A DNA stretch of 64,000 nt from the NCBI GenBank assembly GCA_023229175.1, contig JALNZV010000002.1, positions 1 through 64,000 on the forward strand, in the 5' to 3' direction. Shown here in pieces: positions 35,377-45,000 of this stretch; position 1 is the first letter of the stretch, and the number at the start of each line of letters is the position of its first letter. The notes below the pieces were generated by a model. The model was not told where the DNA came from. It searched no databases and saw only the letters and a program-made list of their open reading frames with translations. Both the position numbers and the translations under genes were made by a program. This DNA comes from Tissierellaceae bacterium. Lineage in GTDB: Bacteria; Bacillota; Clostridia; Tissierellales; Tissierellaceae.

Positions 35377-36900
35377 TTATTCATTGTAATTATCTGGTAA
35401 GTCGTTCTCAAACAATACGACATCTTTTGGCCTGGCAATTTTTTGAATATAGCCTGTAGCTTCCTCCAAAGTATTTGCAATAAATATATTATCTTTATTG
35501 TAGTTCACGTCCATTAGGCCTTCGTATATGGGTTTTGTTCTCTTTTCCCCAACTAAAATCACATAGTCACAAACCTTCCCTATATTTATGCCAAATTCTC
35601 TATTAGCCTCTTCTTCCATAGCTCCTAATTCAATCATTCCAGGAGTTACAATGATTTTTCTTCCTTCTTTAAACTGGTGCAATACCTCCAATGCAGCCTT
35701 TGAGCCAATGGGATTTGAATTAAAGGCATCGTCTATGATAATAATACCTGTACCTGGATTTATAATGTTCAATCTATGGGGTATAGGCTCAATTTTCTTG
35801 ATTCCCCGCTTTATTTCGTCAAAGGTCAGGCCAATGTTTTTTGCAACCGCCACTCCCGCCAATATATTATATATGTTGTGTTTTCCCAGTAATTTAGTAG
35901 TACAGCTAATAGAATTTCCATCCCTGTCTTCTAAAGTAAAGGTAGATCCCATTTCAGACACTTCTATATCCTTTGCATAGAGGTCCAAATTCTCCACATC
36001 TTCTAGTCCATATAGTACCTTTTCTTTAAATGTTTTGTCCGCCAGCCTTTTTAAGTATTCATTGTCGTAGTTAAAAATGGCAATTCCATCAGTAGGGAGT
36101 TCTTCCACCAATTCGTATTTTGTCTTCATAATATTGTCCATGTTTTTGAAAGTTTCTAGGTGTGTAGGCCCAATAGATGTAATTACTCCAACCTTTGGCT
36201 GCACCAACTCTGACACTTCCTTTATATCGCCTAAGTTTCTAGCCCCCAGTTCTGCTATAAAAACTTCGTGGTCCTCGTTTAACTGGTTGTTTATTATCTT
36301 AGACAACCCCATAGGTGTATTATAGGACTCTGGCGTATTTAGGACCTTGTACTTTTCTCCTAAAATCGTACCTACAATAAATTTAGTACTGGTTTTTCCA
36401 AAACTACCAGTCACTCCCACAACTATTAAATCAGATCTGGATTTTATTTTCTTCTGTGCTGCCTTATAATAACCCATATTGATTATCTCCTCTAAGGGCA
36501 ATACAGAGTTGTTGGCCAATAACATCAGATAGGGCTGTAAATAATATAATCCAAATAATATTGCCATATATACAACTAACCCTATTATTGTCAGATGGTT
36601 AAAATCATTTCCATACACTATGATTTTCTCCACTTTTAGGGTAAATAAAACAATAAAAATTGCATTTATTATTAAATGGGCTGTAAATAATCTTTTAGCC
36701 CTCGGTGTAAATACTAAAGGTTTTTTTGTCTCACCTTTTTGTACTCTTGTGGAGAATGCCTTTTCTTTATTATTATTTAACCATTTTTTATAGTTTTCAG
36801 ACTTATATCCTTCCAATTGGACCATATGTAATAGATATTTTGATTTATTTCCTATAAAAAGCAATGTAAAAATTCCAATTAAAATTATTAAAATTAACAT
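35377..36900 (-). CDS. murF: Membrane-anchored MurF-type Mur ligase
   Basis: This 507-residue ATP-dependent ligase probably adds D-Ala-D-Ala to the UDP-muramoyl tripeptide. The Mur ATPase domain starts at VVGVTGSFGKTSTKF (P-loop, about residues 160-175), with YNTPMGLSKIINNQL, GPTHLETF and KHNIYNILAGVAVA. The C-terminal domain has IIDDAFNSNPIGSKAAL. The usual UDP-MurNAc-peptide-binding N-terminal domain of MurF is absent. In its place residues 1-135 hold about three hydrophobic segments (roughly 1-16, 73-88, 105-130) and a basic loop. The role as MurF is supported by ddl immediately downstream, but a different acceptor is possible. Confidence 0.82.
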   Translation of the reverse strand: MLILIILIGIFTLLFIGNKSKYLLHMVQLEGYKSENYKKWLNNNKEKAFSTRVQKGETKKPLVFTPRAKRLFTAHLIINAIFIVLFTLKVEKIIVYGNDFNHLTIIGLVVYMAILFGLYYLQPYLMLLANNSVLPLEEIINMGYYKAAQKKIKSRSDLIVVGVTGSFGKTSTKFIVGTILGEKYKVLNTPESYNTPMGLSKIINNQLNEDHEVFIAELGARNLGDIKEVSELVQPKVGVITSIGPTHLETFKNMDNIMKTKYELVEELPTDGIAIFNYDNEYLKRLADKTFKEKVLYGLEDVENLDLYAKDIEVSEMGSTFTLEDRDGNSISCTTKLLGKHNIYNILAGVAVAKNIGLTFDEIKRGIKKIEPIPHRLNIINPGTGIIIIDDAFNSNPIGSKAALEVLHQFKEGRKIIVTPGMIELGAMEEEANREFGINIGKVCDYVILVGEKRTKPIYEGLMDVNYNKDNIFIANTLEEATGYIQKIARPKDVVLFENDLPDNYNE

Positions 36901-36914
36901 AAAACCCCCCCAAT

Positions 36915-37679
36915 TTATTGTCTATCATATTGAAGAAAGTTCTTCAATATTAAGGCAAATCTATGATGCTCGTCTAAATAAGAATAATGACCTGCACCTT
37001 CAAGTACTACTAGACCTGAATCTATAATTTTCTTTTCCATTGTCTTTGCCATATATAAAGGTGTAGCTGTGTCCTTATCTCCCCAAATAAGCAATGTAGG
37101 GGCCTTTATATTGCCCAGTATTGGCAATAAGTTTTCATTGACTACTATTACGAGTATTTTACGCATCACTCCCGAAGAGTCTTGATAATCTGTAGAGCCA
37201 AACTTTTTATAAAACTTCTCCAGTTTCTCTGGATTGTCTCCCAAAAAGATTTTATATAAAAATCTCATGGTTTTAAAGCTGTAAACTTTAATATAGTATT
37301 TTAATCCCCTCTTAGGTATGAGGCCTGCACTATTTACTAAAACAATTTTGTCCACAATTTCGCTGTATTTACTTCCAAGGATAATGGATATTTTCCCGCC
37401 AAAGGAATGTCCTATTAATGTTGGTTTGATTATTTTTACCTTGTCTATATATCCCTTTACTATTTCTGCATATTCAAAAGATCCTATAGGTCTTTCGGGT
37501 TCCTGGCTTTCCCCAAATCCTGGAAGATCTAGGGCGTGGACTTTAAATTTCTCCTTTAAAATATTTACTATGGGCAAGACGGTGTTTATATTAGCACCCC
37601 AGCCATGGAGCACTATAACATCTTTTCCCTGTCCCTCAACTATATAATTTATCTTTAATCCATTTATCTCCATTATCAT
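36915..37679 (-). CDS. Alpha/beta hydrolase
   Basis: This 254-residue cytoplasmic hydrolase has the fold's VIVLHGWGANINTV oxyanion-hole strand (about residues 20-33), the nucleophile elbow GHSFGG (Ser about residue 92), an acid in LLIWGDKDTATPL (about residue 200) and the histidine in GAGHYSYLDE (about residue 232). It is close to the meta-cleavage hydrolase/esterase group. The substrate is unknown. The gene lies 14 bases upstream of the murF-type gene and is probably in the same operon, ahead of murF and ddl. Confidence 0.9.
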   Translation of the reverse strand: MIMEINGLKINYIVEGQGKDVIVLHGWGANINTVLPIVNILKEKFKVHALDLPGFGESQEPERPIGSFEYAEIVKGYIDKVKIIKPTLIGHSFGGKISIILGSKYSEIVDKIVLVNSAGLIPKRGLKYYIKVYSFKTMRFLYKIFLGDNPEKLEKFYKKFGSTDYQDSSGVMRKILVIVVNENLLPILGNIKAPTLLIWGDKDTATPLYMAKTMEKKIIDSGLVVLEGAGHYSYLDEHHRFALILKNFLQYDRQ

Positions 37680-37761
37680 AGTACTACCTCTACCTTTATA
37701 TAATATTATGCCCTTAACTATATGATTATATCATAAAGACAGATATTTATGTAGTCAAAAG

Positions 37762-37782
37762 AAAAATCCCTCCTTAGAGGGA
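37762..37782 (-). terminator. Terminator after the pyrophosphatase gene
   Basis: A TCCCTC/GAGGGA stem with a 4-base loop is followed by TTTTTC on the minus strand, five bases past the hppA stop. Confidence 0.7.
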
Positions 37783-37787
37783 CTTTA

Positions 37788-39788
37788 TTAAAATAATATG
37801 CCGTTACCAAATAATCCTGCAAATACTAATGCCACTATGGTCATTAGCTTGATTAATATATTTAGAGATGGCCCGGAAGTATCCTTAAATGGATCCCCTA
37901 CAGTATCACCAGTAACTGCAGCATGATGTGCCTCACTACCTTTTCCACCGTGATTTCCCTCTTCAATATATTTCTTTGCATTGTCCCATGCCCCACCAGC
38001 GTTGGACATGAATATTGCCATCAAGACTCCTGTCACCAATGCACCTGCCAGTAGTCCTCCTAGGGCTTCAGCTCCCAGTAAAAATCCTACTAACACAGGC
38101 ACCACAACTGCCAATAAACCTGGTATAATCATTTCCTTTAAAGCAGCCTTTGTACTGATATCAACGCAGGTAGCATACTCTGGAGTAGCTTTACCTTCCA
38201 TGATTCCAGGTATTTCTCTAAATTGCCTTCTTACTTCCTCAATCATGGAGAAGGCTGCCTTTCCAACTGCATCCATGGTCATAGCAGAGAAAAGGAATGG
38301 AAGCATTCCCCCAATAAATGTGCCTGCAATGACTGTTGGAGAAGTTAAATCTATATTAGTTAAACCAACTTTTTGTGTATAAGATGCAAATAAAGCAAGA
38401 GCAGTTAAAGCTGCTGAACCTATGGCAAACCCCTTGCCAATAGCTGCAGTTGTATTACCTACTGAGTCAAGCTTGTCGGTAATATTCCTAACTTCTTCCG
38501 GTAATTCACACATTTCTGCAATACCGCCTGCGTTGTCTGCAATAGGCCCATATGCATCAACTGCTATGGTCATACCAGCTGTTGATAACATACCTACTGC
38601 TGCCAATGCAATGCCGTAAAGCCCTTCTGCTGAGCTTGTAGAACCACCTGATACGTAATATGCTACTAAAATGCCGATAGCTATAACTACGATTGGTCCT
38701 GCTGTAGACATCATACCTACTGACAACCCACCAATGATATTCGTCGAAGCCCCTGTTTCGGATTCCTTTGCAATTCTTTGAACTGGCGTGTAATCCGCTG
38801 AAGTATAATATTCTGTAATTCTAGCTATAATAAGCCCCACTAGTAATCCAGATAATATTGCTACAAATGGCTTATACGAACTCAATATATAATTACTTAA
38901 GAAAAATCCTACAACTATGGTAATCAATGAACTAACCAATGTACCAGTATTTAATGCTTTTTGTGGGTCTTTGTCGCCTCTGACAAAATAAACCCCAATA
39001 ATCGACGCTATAATTCCCACTGCTGATAAAGCTAAGGCAAAGTGTACGCCCCCTTCACCATAAGCCAAAAGTCCAAGGGTTATGGCGGAGATAATTGCTC
39101 CAACATAGGATTCAAATAAGTCAGCACCCATTCCTGCAACGTCACCGACGTTGTCTCCAACGTTATCTGCAATAACTGCTGGGTTTCTTGGGTCATCTTC
39201 TGGAATTCCCGCTTCTACTTTACCTACTAAGTCAGCTCCAACGTCAGCTGCTTTTGTATAGATACCGCCACCCACCCTAGCAAATAGTGCTATGGATGAG
39301 GCACCTAATCCAAAACCTGTTACAATATCGGGGTCTGGAAATAGCATGTAAAGAACTCCAACTCCCAATAAACCAAGTCCAACTACACTCATTCCCATTA
39401 CTGACCCACCAGAAAATGCAACGTTTAATGCCTTGTTCATCCCCGATTCCATGGCTGAGTTAGCCGTTCTAACATTGGCCTTTGTAGCCACTTTCATGCC
39501 AAAGAAGCCTGCTAACATGGAAAAAGAAGCTCCTACTAAAAAGGTAATGGCTATTTTAAATCCAAGTCCAGGTGCTAAAATCAAAATAACAAATAATGCA
39601 ACGACAAAAATAATCAAAGACCTGTACTGTCTTCTTAAAAAGGCCATGGCACCATCTTGGATATAAGTTGATATCTCTATCATTCTATCGTTTCCAGGGC
39701 TGACCTTGTCTATGCTGCTTGCCTTATAAAAAGCAAAAATAAGTGCCAATATCCCTACTATTGGCGCAGCAATTAATGCAAAACTCAT
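37788..39788 (-). CDS. hppA: Membrane-bound, K+-dependent-type ion-translocating pyrophosphatase
   Basis: This 666-residue integral membrane protein of about 16 helices couples pyrophosphate hydrolysis to H+ or Na+ export. The substrate-site motifs are DVGADLVGKVEAGIPEDDPRNP (here given in part) and DNVGDNVGDVAGMGADLFESY. The segment GNTTAAIGKG has Ala at the position where K+-independent enzymes carry Lys, so K+ dependence is predicted. Whether Na+ or H+ is moved cannot be settled by eye. It lies between secG and the hydrolase gene, interrupting the usual secG-rnr adjacency, and would conserve energy from pyrophosphate released in biosynthesis. Confidence 0.95.
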   Translation of the reverse strand: MSFALIAAPIVGILALIFAFYKASSIDKVSPGNDRMIEISTYIQDGAMAFLRRQYRSLIIFVVALFVILILAPGLGFKIAITFLVGASFSMLAGFFGMKVATKANVRTANSAMESGMNKALNVAFSGGSVMGMSVVGLGLLGVGVLYMLFPDPDIVTGFGLGASSIALFARVGGGIYTKAADVGADLVGKVEAGIPEDDPRNPAVIADNVGDNVGDVAGMGADLFESYVGAIISAITLGLLAYGEGGVHFALALSAVGIIASIIGVYFVRGDKDPQKALNTGTLVSSLITIVVGFFLSNYILSSYKPFVAILSGLLVGLIIARITEYYTSADYTPVQRIAKESETGASTNIIGGLSVGMMSTAGPIVVIAIGILVAYYVSGGSTSSAEGLYGIALAAVGMLSTAGMTIAVDAYGPIADNAGGIAEMCELPEEVRNITDKLDSVGNTTAAIGKGFAIGSAALTALALFASYTQKVGLTNIDLTSPTVIAGTFIGGMLPFLFSAMTMDAVGKAAFSMIEEVRRQFREIPGIMEGKATPEYATCVDISTKAALKEMIIPGLLAVVVPVLVGFLLGAEALGGLLAGALVTGVLMAIFMSNAGGAWDNAKKYIEEGNHGGKGSEAHHAAVTGDTVGDPFKDTSGPSLNILIKLMTIVALVFAGLFGNGILF

Positions 39789-39802
39789 CTCCTATTCCTC
39801 CT

Positions 39803-40030
39803 TTATTTAGCTGCTAAAAATAATGTAGATATTAAAAAGATAACAGAAGAAATCACTGTTATTCTCTTAAGCAATTCTTCTCGGCTTTGTCCCTTTGCTT
39901 TTCCCCACAATGACCCTGAGCCGCCGCCTGTTAATGAACCAAGGCCATCTTCACTTCCTTCTTGTAGTACTACAGATACGATTAGTGTTAAACTAGATGC
40001 AAGAACTAATATGGAAAAAAATAATGTCAT
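39803..40030 (-). CDS. secG: Preprotein translocase subunit SecG
   Basis: This 75-residue protein has two hydrophobic helices (about residues 2-20 and 52-72) flanking the conserved cytoplasmic loop SVVLQEGSEDGLGSLTGGGS. SecG assists SecYE in protein export. It lies between eno and hppA on the same strand. The eno-secG order is typical of Clostridia. A long hairpin separates it from eno upstream, while only 14 bases separate it from hppA downstream. Confidence 0.93.
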   Translation of the reverse strand: MTLFFSILVLASSLTLIVSVVLQEGSEDGLGSLTGGGSGSLWGKAKGQSREELLKRITVISSVIFLISTLFLAAK

Positions 40031-40084
40031 TTTTACACCTCCTGAAATATATAGCCTTTAAAACATTACTATTTTAACATAGAG

Positions 40085-40130
40085 GGAGCGTAAAATCAAT
40101 AGATAGATACATCTATTGACTTTATGCTCC
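40085..40130 (-). terminator. Long hairpin downstream of enolase
   Basis: A stem of about 19 mostly paired bases (GGAGC arms outside, TCAATAGAT/ATCTATTGA inside) starts six bases after the eno stop. There is no immediate T-run, so it may be a weak terminator or mRNA-stabilising structure between eno and secG. Confidence 0.55.
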
Positions 40131-40136
40131 TAATAT

Positions 40137-41429
40137 TTATCCTTTTAAGTTGTAAAAGGTCTTTAAGCCCTTATATAATGCTTCTTCCTCTAAATTATCC
40201 TCTATTCTCAGCAATTGATTATATTTTGCCACCCTATCTGTTCTAGAAGGTGCACCAGTTTTTATTTGACCTGCATTAGTCGCCACTGCTAAATCTGCAA
40301 TGGTTGTATCTTCTGTTTCACCTGATCTATGGGAAATAACTGCTGTATAACCGCTTGTCTTTGCCATTTCAATCGTATCTAATGTTTCAGTCAGGGTACC
40401 TATTTGGTTTAATTTTACTAATATGGAATTTGCTATACCTAGTCCTATTCCTTTTTCTAGTCTCTCTGTATTTGTAACGAAAAGGTCATCTCCAACTAAC
40501 TGAATTTTTTTACTAAGCCTCTCGGTCAGTAATTTCCAACCTTCCCAATCGTCTTCTGCCAATCCGTCTTCTATGGAGATTATGGGATACTTATTTACAA
40601 GTTCCTCGTAATAGTCTATCATTTCCTCTACAGTAAGGATTCTTCCCTCTCCTTCCATATTATATACCTTTTTATCTTCGTCATACATTTCCGATGCAGC
40701 CACGTCTAATGCCAATACCACTTCTTCTCCCGGTTTGTATCCAGCCTTTTCTATTGCCTCTACTATGGTCTTTAAAGCCTCTTCATTGCTAGATAAGTTT
40801 GGTGCAAAACCACCTTCGTCGCCAACGGAAGTGTTTAAGCCCTTAGATTTTAGAACTTCTTTTAGATTGTGAAATATTTCTGTGCCCATCCTGAGGCCCT
40901 CCCTGAAGTTAGCTGCACCTACGGGCATTACCATAAATTCTTGTATATCAACGTTATTATCTGCATGCTCTCCACCATTTAAAATATTCATCATTGGAAC
41001 GGGCAAAGTTTTGGAATTAATTCCACCTATATACTCGTATAGTGGCATTCCCAACTCATCTGCAGCTGCCTTGGCGACTGCCAATGAAACCCCTAAAATT
41101 GCATTAGCTCCAAGTTTCCCCTTGTTTGGTGTTCCATCTAATTCTATCATTAGTGCGTCTATTAGCTTTTGATCGAATACATCAAGGCCTATGATTTCTT
41201 CTGCAATTACATTGTTGACGTTTTCCACAGCTTTCATAACACCTTTTCCTAAAAATCTTCCCTTGTCTCCATCTCTTAGCTCTACTGCCTCAAAAGCTCC
41301 TGTGCTGGCACCTGATGGAACTAAGGCCCTACCAAAGGCATCGTTCTCTGTCCAGACTTCTACTTCTACGGTGGGATTTCCCCTTGAATCAAGTACTTCT
41401 CTTGCATATACATCTGTGATTAAACTCAA
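40137..41429 (-). CDS. eno: Enolase
   Basis: Enolase interconverts 2-phosphoglycerate and phosphoenolpyruvate. The 430-residue protein begins with VYAREVLDSRGNPTVEVEV, has VGDEGGFAPNL (about residues 203-213), the metal ligands in LALDVAASEMYD and ISIEDGLAEDDW, and the signature ILVKLNQIGTLTETL with the catalytic Lys, followed by SHRSGETEDT. It is the last glycolytic gene of the cggR cluster, 22 bases after gpmI. The length and residues are standard. Confidence 0.97.
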   Translation of the reverse strand: MSLITDVYAREVLDSRGNPTVEVEVWTENDAFGRALVPSGASTGAFEAVELRDGDKGRFLGKGVMKAVENVNNVIAEEIIGLDVFDQKLIDALMIELDGTPNKGKLGANAILGVSLAVAKAAADELGMPLYEYIGGINSKTLPVPMMNILNGGEHADNNVDIQEFMVMPVGAANFREGLRMGTEIFHNLKEVLKSKGLNTSVGDEGGFAPNLSSNEEALKTIVEAIEKAGYKPGEEVVLALDVAASEMYDEDKKVYNMEGEGRILTVEEMIDYYEELVNKYPIISIEDGLAEDDWEGWKLLTERLSKKIQLVGDDLFVTNTERLEKGIGLGIANSILVKLNQIGTLTETLDTIEMAKTSGYTAVISHRSGETEDTTIADLAVATNAGQIKTGAPSRTDRVAKYNQLLRIEDNLEEEALYKGLKTFYNLKG

Positions 41430-41451
41430 ATTTATTCCTCCTATACCTTTT

Positions 41452-42984
41452 TTATTTTTTAATTAGGGACTTACCTGTCATTTCCTGCGGCTTGTCTAGC
41501 CCCATTAGCTCTAATAATGTCGGCGCTAAATCCGCCAAAATCCCTTCGTTTAATTCTACATTATTTTCTCCAACCAAAATTAAAGGAACCCTGTTACTGG
41601 TATGGGAAGTTACGGGACTGCCGTCATTTTCATCAATTAGCATCTCTGCATTTCCGTGGTCAGCCGTGATTAATGCCTTCCCCCCTTTTCCCATCAGCAA
41701 TTCGATTATTTCGCCTAAGCATTTATCTACAGTTTCAATAGCCTTTATAGTAGCAGATACTACGCCAGTATGCCCCACCATATCTGGATTGGCAAAGTTT
41801 AGTATAATTAGGTCGTATTTGTCCATGTTTAATCTTCTGATTACCTCATCTTTAACCTCTAAAGCACTCATTTCAGGCTGTAAGTCGTATGTGGCTACCT
41901 TCGGCGAAGGTATTAAGATTCTATCCTCGTTTTCATAAGGTTCTTCTATGCCTCCATTGAAAAAAAACGTAACATGGGCATATTTTTCTGTTTCCGCAAT
42001 TCTCAGCTGTTTTAGACCCTTCTGACTTATATATTGCCCCAATGTATTATCAGGTGCCGTATCCTCAAATGCTACAAGGACATTTTTTATTGTCCTGTCA
42101 TACTCTGTCATGGTTACATAAAAGGTGTCTACCTTCTTTTCCCTATGAAACCCATCAAAGCCTGTATCTACAAAAGCTCTGGTAATTTGCCTTGCCCTAT
42201 CCGGTCGAAAGTTGAAAAATATAATAGAATCTTTATCGTCAATGGTGGCTATGGGTTTATCCCTATCTACAATAACAGTTGGGATAATAAATTCATCGGT
42301 CACGTCCTCCTCATAGGATTTTTTAATAGCTGCAACAGGATCCTCACTTTTATCCCCAATTCCAAGGGTAAAAGCATCATAAGCCAACTTTGTCCTATCC
42401 CATCTTTTATCCCTATCCATGGCATAGTACCTGCCTGATACAGTGGCGATTTCTCCGACCCCTATTTCCTTTATTTTCTCCATTAATTCCTTTATATCCT
42501 CTTTTCCTGCGTGGGGAGATACATCTCTACCATCTAATATGGCGTGTATATATACATTGTAAAATCCCTGCCTTTTCATCAGTTCCAACAGGCCGTATAA
42601 GTGGTTTATATGGCTGTGGACCCCGCCCTTAGACACCAATCCCATTAGGTGAATATTGGAGCTATTTGCCTTGGCGTTTTCTATGGCATTTAAAAACTCG
42701 ACCTTGTTGAAAAATTCTCCCTCATTTAGAGCTTTTGTTATTTTTGTCAAATCCTGATAAATTATCCTTCCTGCACCAATATTCAAATGGCCTACTTCCG
42801 AGTTTCCCATTTGCCCCTCTGGCAATCCTACGGCCAAACCGCTGGCATCCAAAGTTGTATTTGCATTTTCCTTAATCAACTTATCTATATTTGGTGTCTT
42901 TGCTAGTTTAACGGCATTTCCCGGGTAATCCTTACCTAGTCCAAACCCATCTAGTACAATTAACATCACTGGTGTATTGACCAT
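41452..42984 (-). CDS. gpmI: Cofactor-independent phosphoglycerate mutase
   Basis: GpmI interconverts 3- and 2-phosphoglycerate using Mn2+. The 510-residue protein of the alkaline phosphatase superfamily has LIVLDGFGLG with the first metal Asp, the phosphoserine region GQMGNSEVGHLNIGAGR (Ser about residue 62), HAILDGRDVSPHAG, and the C-terminal LITADHGNAEML. The start at 42984 follows GGAGGACAAT. A TTG four codons upstream lies inside that site and is not favoured. It sits between tpiA and eno. Confidence 0.97.
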   Translation of the reverse strand: MVNTPVMLIVLDGFGLGKDYPGNAVKLAKTPNIDKLIKENANTTLDASGLAVGLPEGQMGNSEVGHLNIGAGRIIYQDLTKITKALNEGEFFNKVEFLNAIENAKANSSNIHLMGLVSKGGVHSHINHLYGLLELMKRQGFYNVYIHAILDGRDVSPHAGKEDIKELMEKIKEIGVGEIATVSGRYYAMDRDKRWDRTKLAYDAFTLGIGDKSEDPVAAIKKSYEEDVTDEFIIPTVIVDRDKPIATIDDKDSIIFFNFRPDRARQITRAFVDTGFDGFHREKKVDTFYVTMTEYDRTIKNVLVAFEDTAPDNTLGQYISQKGLKQLRIAETEKYAHVTFFFNGGIEEPYENEDRILIPSPKVATYDLQPEMSALEVKDEVIRRLNMDKYDLIILNFANPDMVGHTGVVSATIKAIETVDKCLGEIIELLMGKGGKALITADHGNAEMLIDENDGSPVTSHTSNRVPLILVGENNVELNEGILADLAPTLLELMGLDKPQEMTGKSLIKK

Positions 42985-42996
42985 ATTGTCCTCCAA

Positions 42997-43740
42997 TTAA
43001 TAGTTTATTAAATCGACAAAGTCTTCAGCATCTAAACTGGCGCCTCCCACCAAAGCACCGTCTATATCCGATTTACCCATCAATTCCTTAATATTTTCAG
43101 GCTTTACGCTGCCGCCGTATTGTATTCTTATTTTGTCTTTTACATCTCCGCATTTATTTCCTATGGTTTGCCGTATAAAACTTATCATATCGTTGGCATC
43201 GTCAGCAGAAGCAGTTTTCCCTGTTCCAATGGCCCATATTGGCTCATAGGCAATTACAATGTTTTCTACTTTTTTCTTATCTACTCCTTCAAAGGCCAAT
43301 AATAATTGACGCTCTACGATTTCTTTTTCTATGTGGGATTCCCTTTCCTCTAAAGTTTCACCTACGCATACTATGGGTCTTATACTATGGGAAAGGGCAG
43401 CCTTGATTTTCTTGTTCACATTTTCGTCTGTCTCTCCAAAGTACTGTCTTCTTTCAGAATGTCCTATGATACAGTATTCAACTCCCAGTTCTTTCAACAT
43501 CAGAGGGGAAATCTCTCCTGTAAATGCTCCTTTCTCCTCCCAATACATATCTTGTGCACCTAATTTAATATCCGTATTTTCTATGGCCTTCTTCGCCTCA
43601 GAAAGTAGGGTAAAGGGAACACAAATCACAGTTTCTGCTTCCCCATTTCTAGGAAATCCTTTAATTTCCTCGATTAGCTTTAAACCCTCATTTATGGTGT
43701 TGTTCATTTTCCAATTTCCAGCAATTATTGGAGTCCTCAT
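42997..43740 (-). CDS. tpiA: Triosephosphate isomerase
   Basis: TpiA interconverts dihydroxyacetone phosphate and glyceraldehyde 3-phosphate. The 247-residue TIM barrel has the N-terminal IIAGNWKMN (catalytic Lys), the catalytic His in IIGHSERRQYFGE, the catalytic Glu in VIAYEPIWAIGTG, and IQYGGSVKPENI for phosphate binding. It lies 12 bases before gpmI and 33 bases after pgk, with GGGAG before the ATG. Confidence 0.97.
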   Translation of the reverse strand: MRTPIIAGNWKMNNTINEGLKLIEEIKGFPRNGEAETVICVPFTLLSEAKKAIENTDIKLGAQDMYWEEKGAFTGEISPLMLKELGVEYCIIGHSERRQYFGETDENVNKKIKAALSHSIRPIVCVGETLEERESHIEKEIVERQLLLAFEGVDKKKVENIVIAYEPIWAIGTGKTASADDANDMISFIRQTIGNKCGDVKDKIRIQYGGSVKPENIKELMGKSDIDGALVGGASLDAEDFVDLINY

Positions 43741-43773
43741 TTAACCACTCCCTTAAATAATTTATATTTACTT

Positions 43774-44967
43774 TTATCTGTCTGAAATTGCCTCAATTCC
43801 TGGAAGGGTCTTCCCTTCAAGCAACTCCAGAGATGCACCGCCACCTGTAGATATATGGGTAATCCTATGGGCAAATCCCGATTTTTCCACAGCAGAAGCG
43901 GAATCGCCCCCTCCTACTATGGTTGTGCCCTTGGATTCAGCTAAAGCCTTTGCTATTGCCATGGTCCCCTTTGCAAAGTTGTCCATTTCAAATACCCCCA
44001 TAGGCCCATTCCATACTACTGTATTGGCTTTGTTAATTTCCCCAGTAAACAATTCTATGGTTTTTTTGCCAATATCAAGCCCCATCATATTCTTTGGAAT
44101 ATTATTTAAATTTACTGTCATAAATTCAGTATCGTTTTTAAACTCCTTAGCCACTACTACATCTACTGGCAGCAGGATTTTTACCCCCACCTTTTCTGCC
44201 TTTTCCAGAAGTTCTCCTGCCAGCTGTACTTTATCTTCTTCCAAGAGTGACTGTCCTATCTCATAGCCCTTTGCCTTGAAAAAAGTAAATGCCATTCCCC
44301 CGCCTATTATTATGGAGTCTACCACATTTAATAGGTTTTCAATGACCCCTATTTTATCCGATACCTTTGCACCTCCTAAAATTGCCACAAATGGCTTTTC
44401 AGGTAATTCTAGGGCCTTACCCATAATGGAAATCTCCTTTTCTACAAGAAAACCTACAGAGGATGGAAGGTACCTGGATACGCCCACATTGGAGGCATGG
44501 GCCCTGTGAGATGTGCCAAAGGCATCGTTTACATATAGTTCACCTAATGAGGCTAAATCCTTAGAAAATTCTTCCTCATTTTTTTCTTCTTCCTTCCTGA
44601 ATCTGGTGTTTTCCAATAAAGCTACTTGTCCATTTACCATAGATGCAGCCTTGTCTTTAACATCGAAAGATACAACCTTGTCATCCTGTAAAAAAGTTAT
44701 TTCTTTATTTAATAACTCCCCTAGCCTTTTGACTACTGGCTCTAAGGAATACTTTTTATTTGGTTCTCCCTTTGGCCTGCCTAGATGGGACATAAGTATT
44801 ACTTTGGCACCTTTGTCTACTAGGTATTCTATGGTGGGTAGTGAAGATGTAATCCTAGTGTCATCTGTTATATTACCATGTTCATCTAAGGGTACATTAA
44901 AGTCGCATCTAACCAATACTCTTTTTCCAGCAAAATCTAAATCCTTTAAAGACTTTTTATTTAACAT
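43774..44967 (-). CDS. pgk: Phosphoglycerate kinase
   Basis: Pgk transfers phosphate between 1,3-bisphosphoglycerate and ADP. The 397-residue protein has the signature KRVLVRCDFNVPLDEHG (about residues 14-30), MSHLGRPKG, RAHASNVGVSRYLP, ILGGAKVSDK and the C-terminal GGGDSASAVEKSG. It is complete. A perfect 15-bp hairpin stands between gapA and this gene, so its mRNA level may differ from that of gapA. A GGAGG site precedes the ATG. Confidence 0.97.
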   Translation of the reverse strand: MLNKKSLKDLDFAGKRVLVRCDFNVPLDEHGNITDDTRITSSLPTIEYLVDKGAKVILMSHLGRPKGEPNKKYSLEPVVKRLGELLNKEITFLQDDKVVSFDVKDKAASMVNGQVALLENTRFRKEEEKNEEEFSKDLASLGELYVNDAFGTSHRAHASNVGVSRYLPSSVGFLVEKEISIMGKALELPEKPFVAILGGAKVSDKIGVIENLLNVVDSIIIGGGMAFTFFKAKGYEIGQSLLEEDKVQLAGELLEKAEKVGVKILLPVDVVVAKEFKNDTEFMTVNLNNIPKNMMGLDIGKKTIELFTGEINKANTVVWNGPMGVFEMDNFAKGTMAIAKALAESKGTTIVGGGDSASAVEKSGFAHRITHISTGGGASLELLEGKTLPGIEAISDR

Positions 44968-45000
44968 TTTTATTCCTCCACGACCGATATTTACAAATAA

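Noticed and set aside
35364..35480. N-terminal extension of ddl
   Set aside because: The extra 39 codons lie inside murF and lack homology, while GGAGG precedes the internal ATG at 35363.
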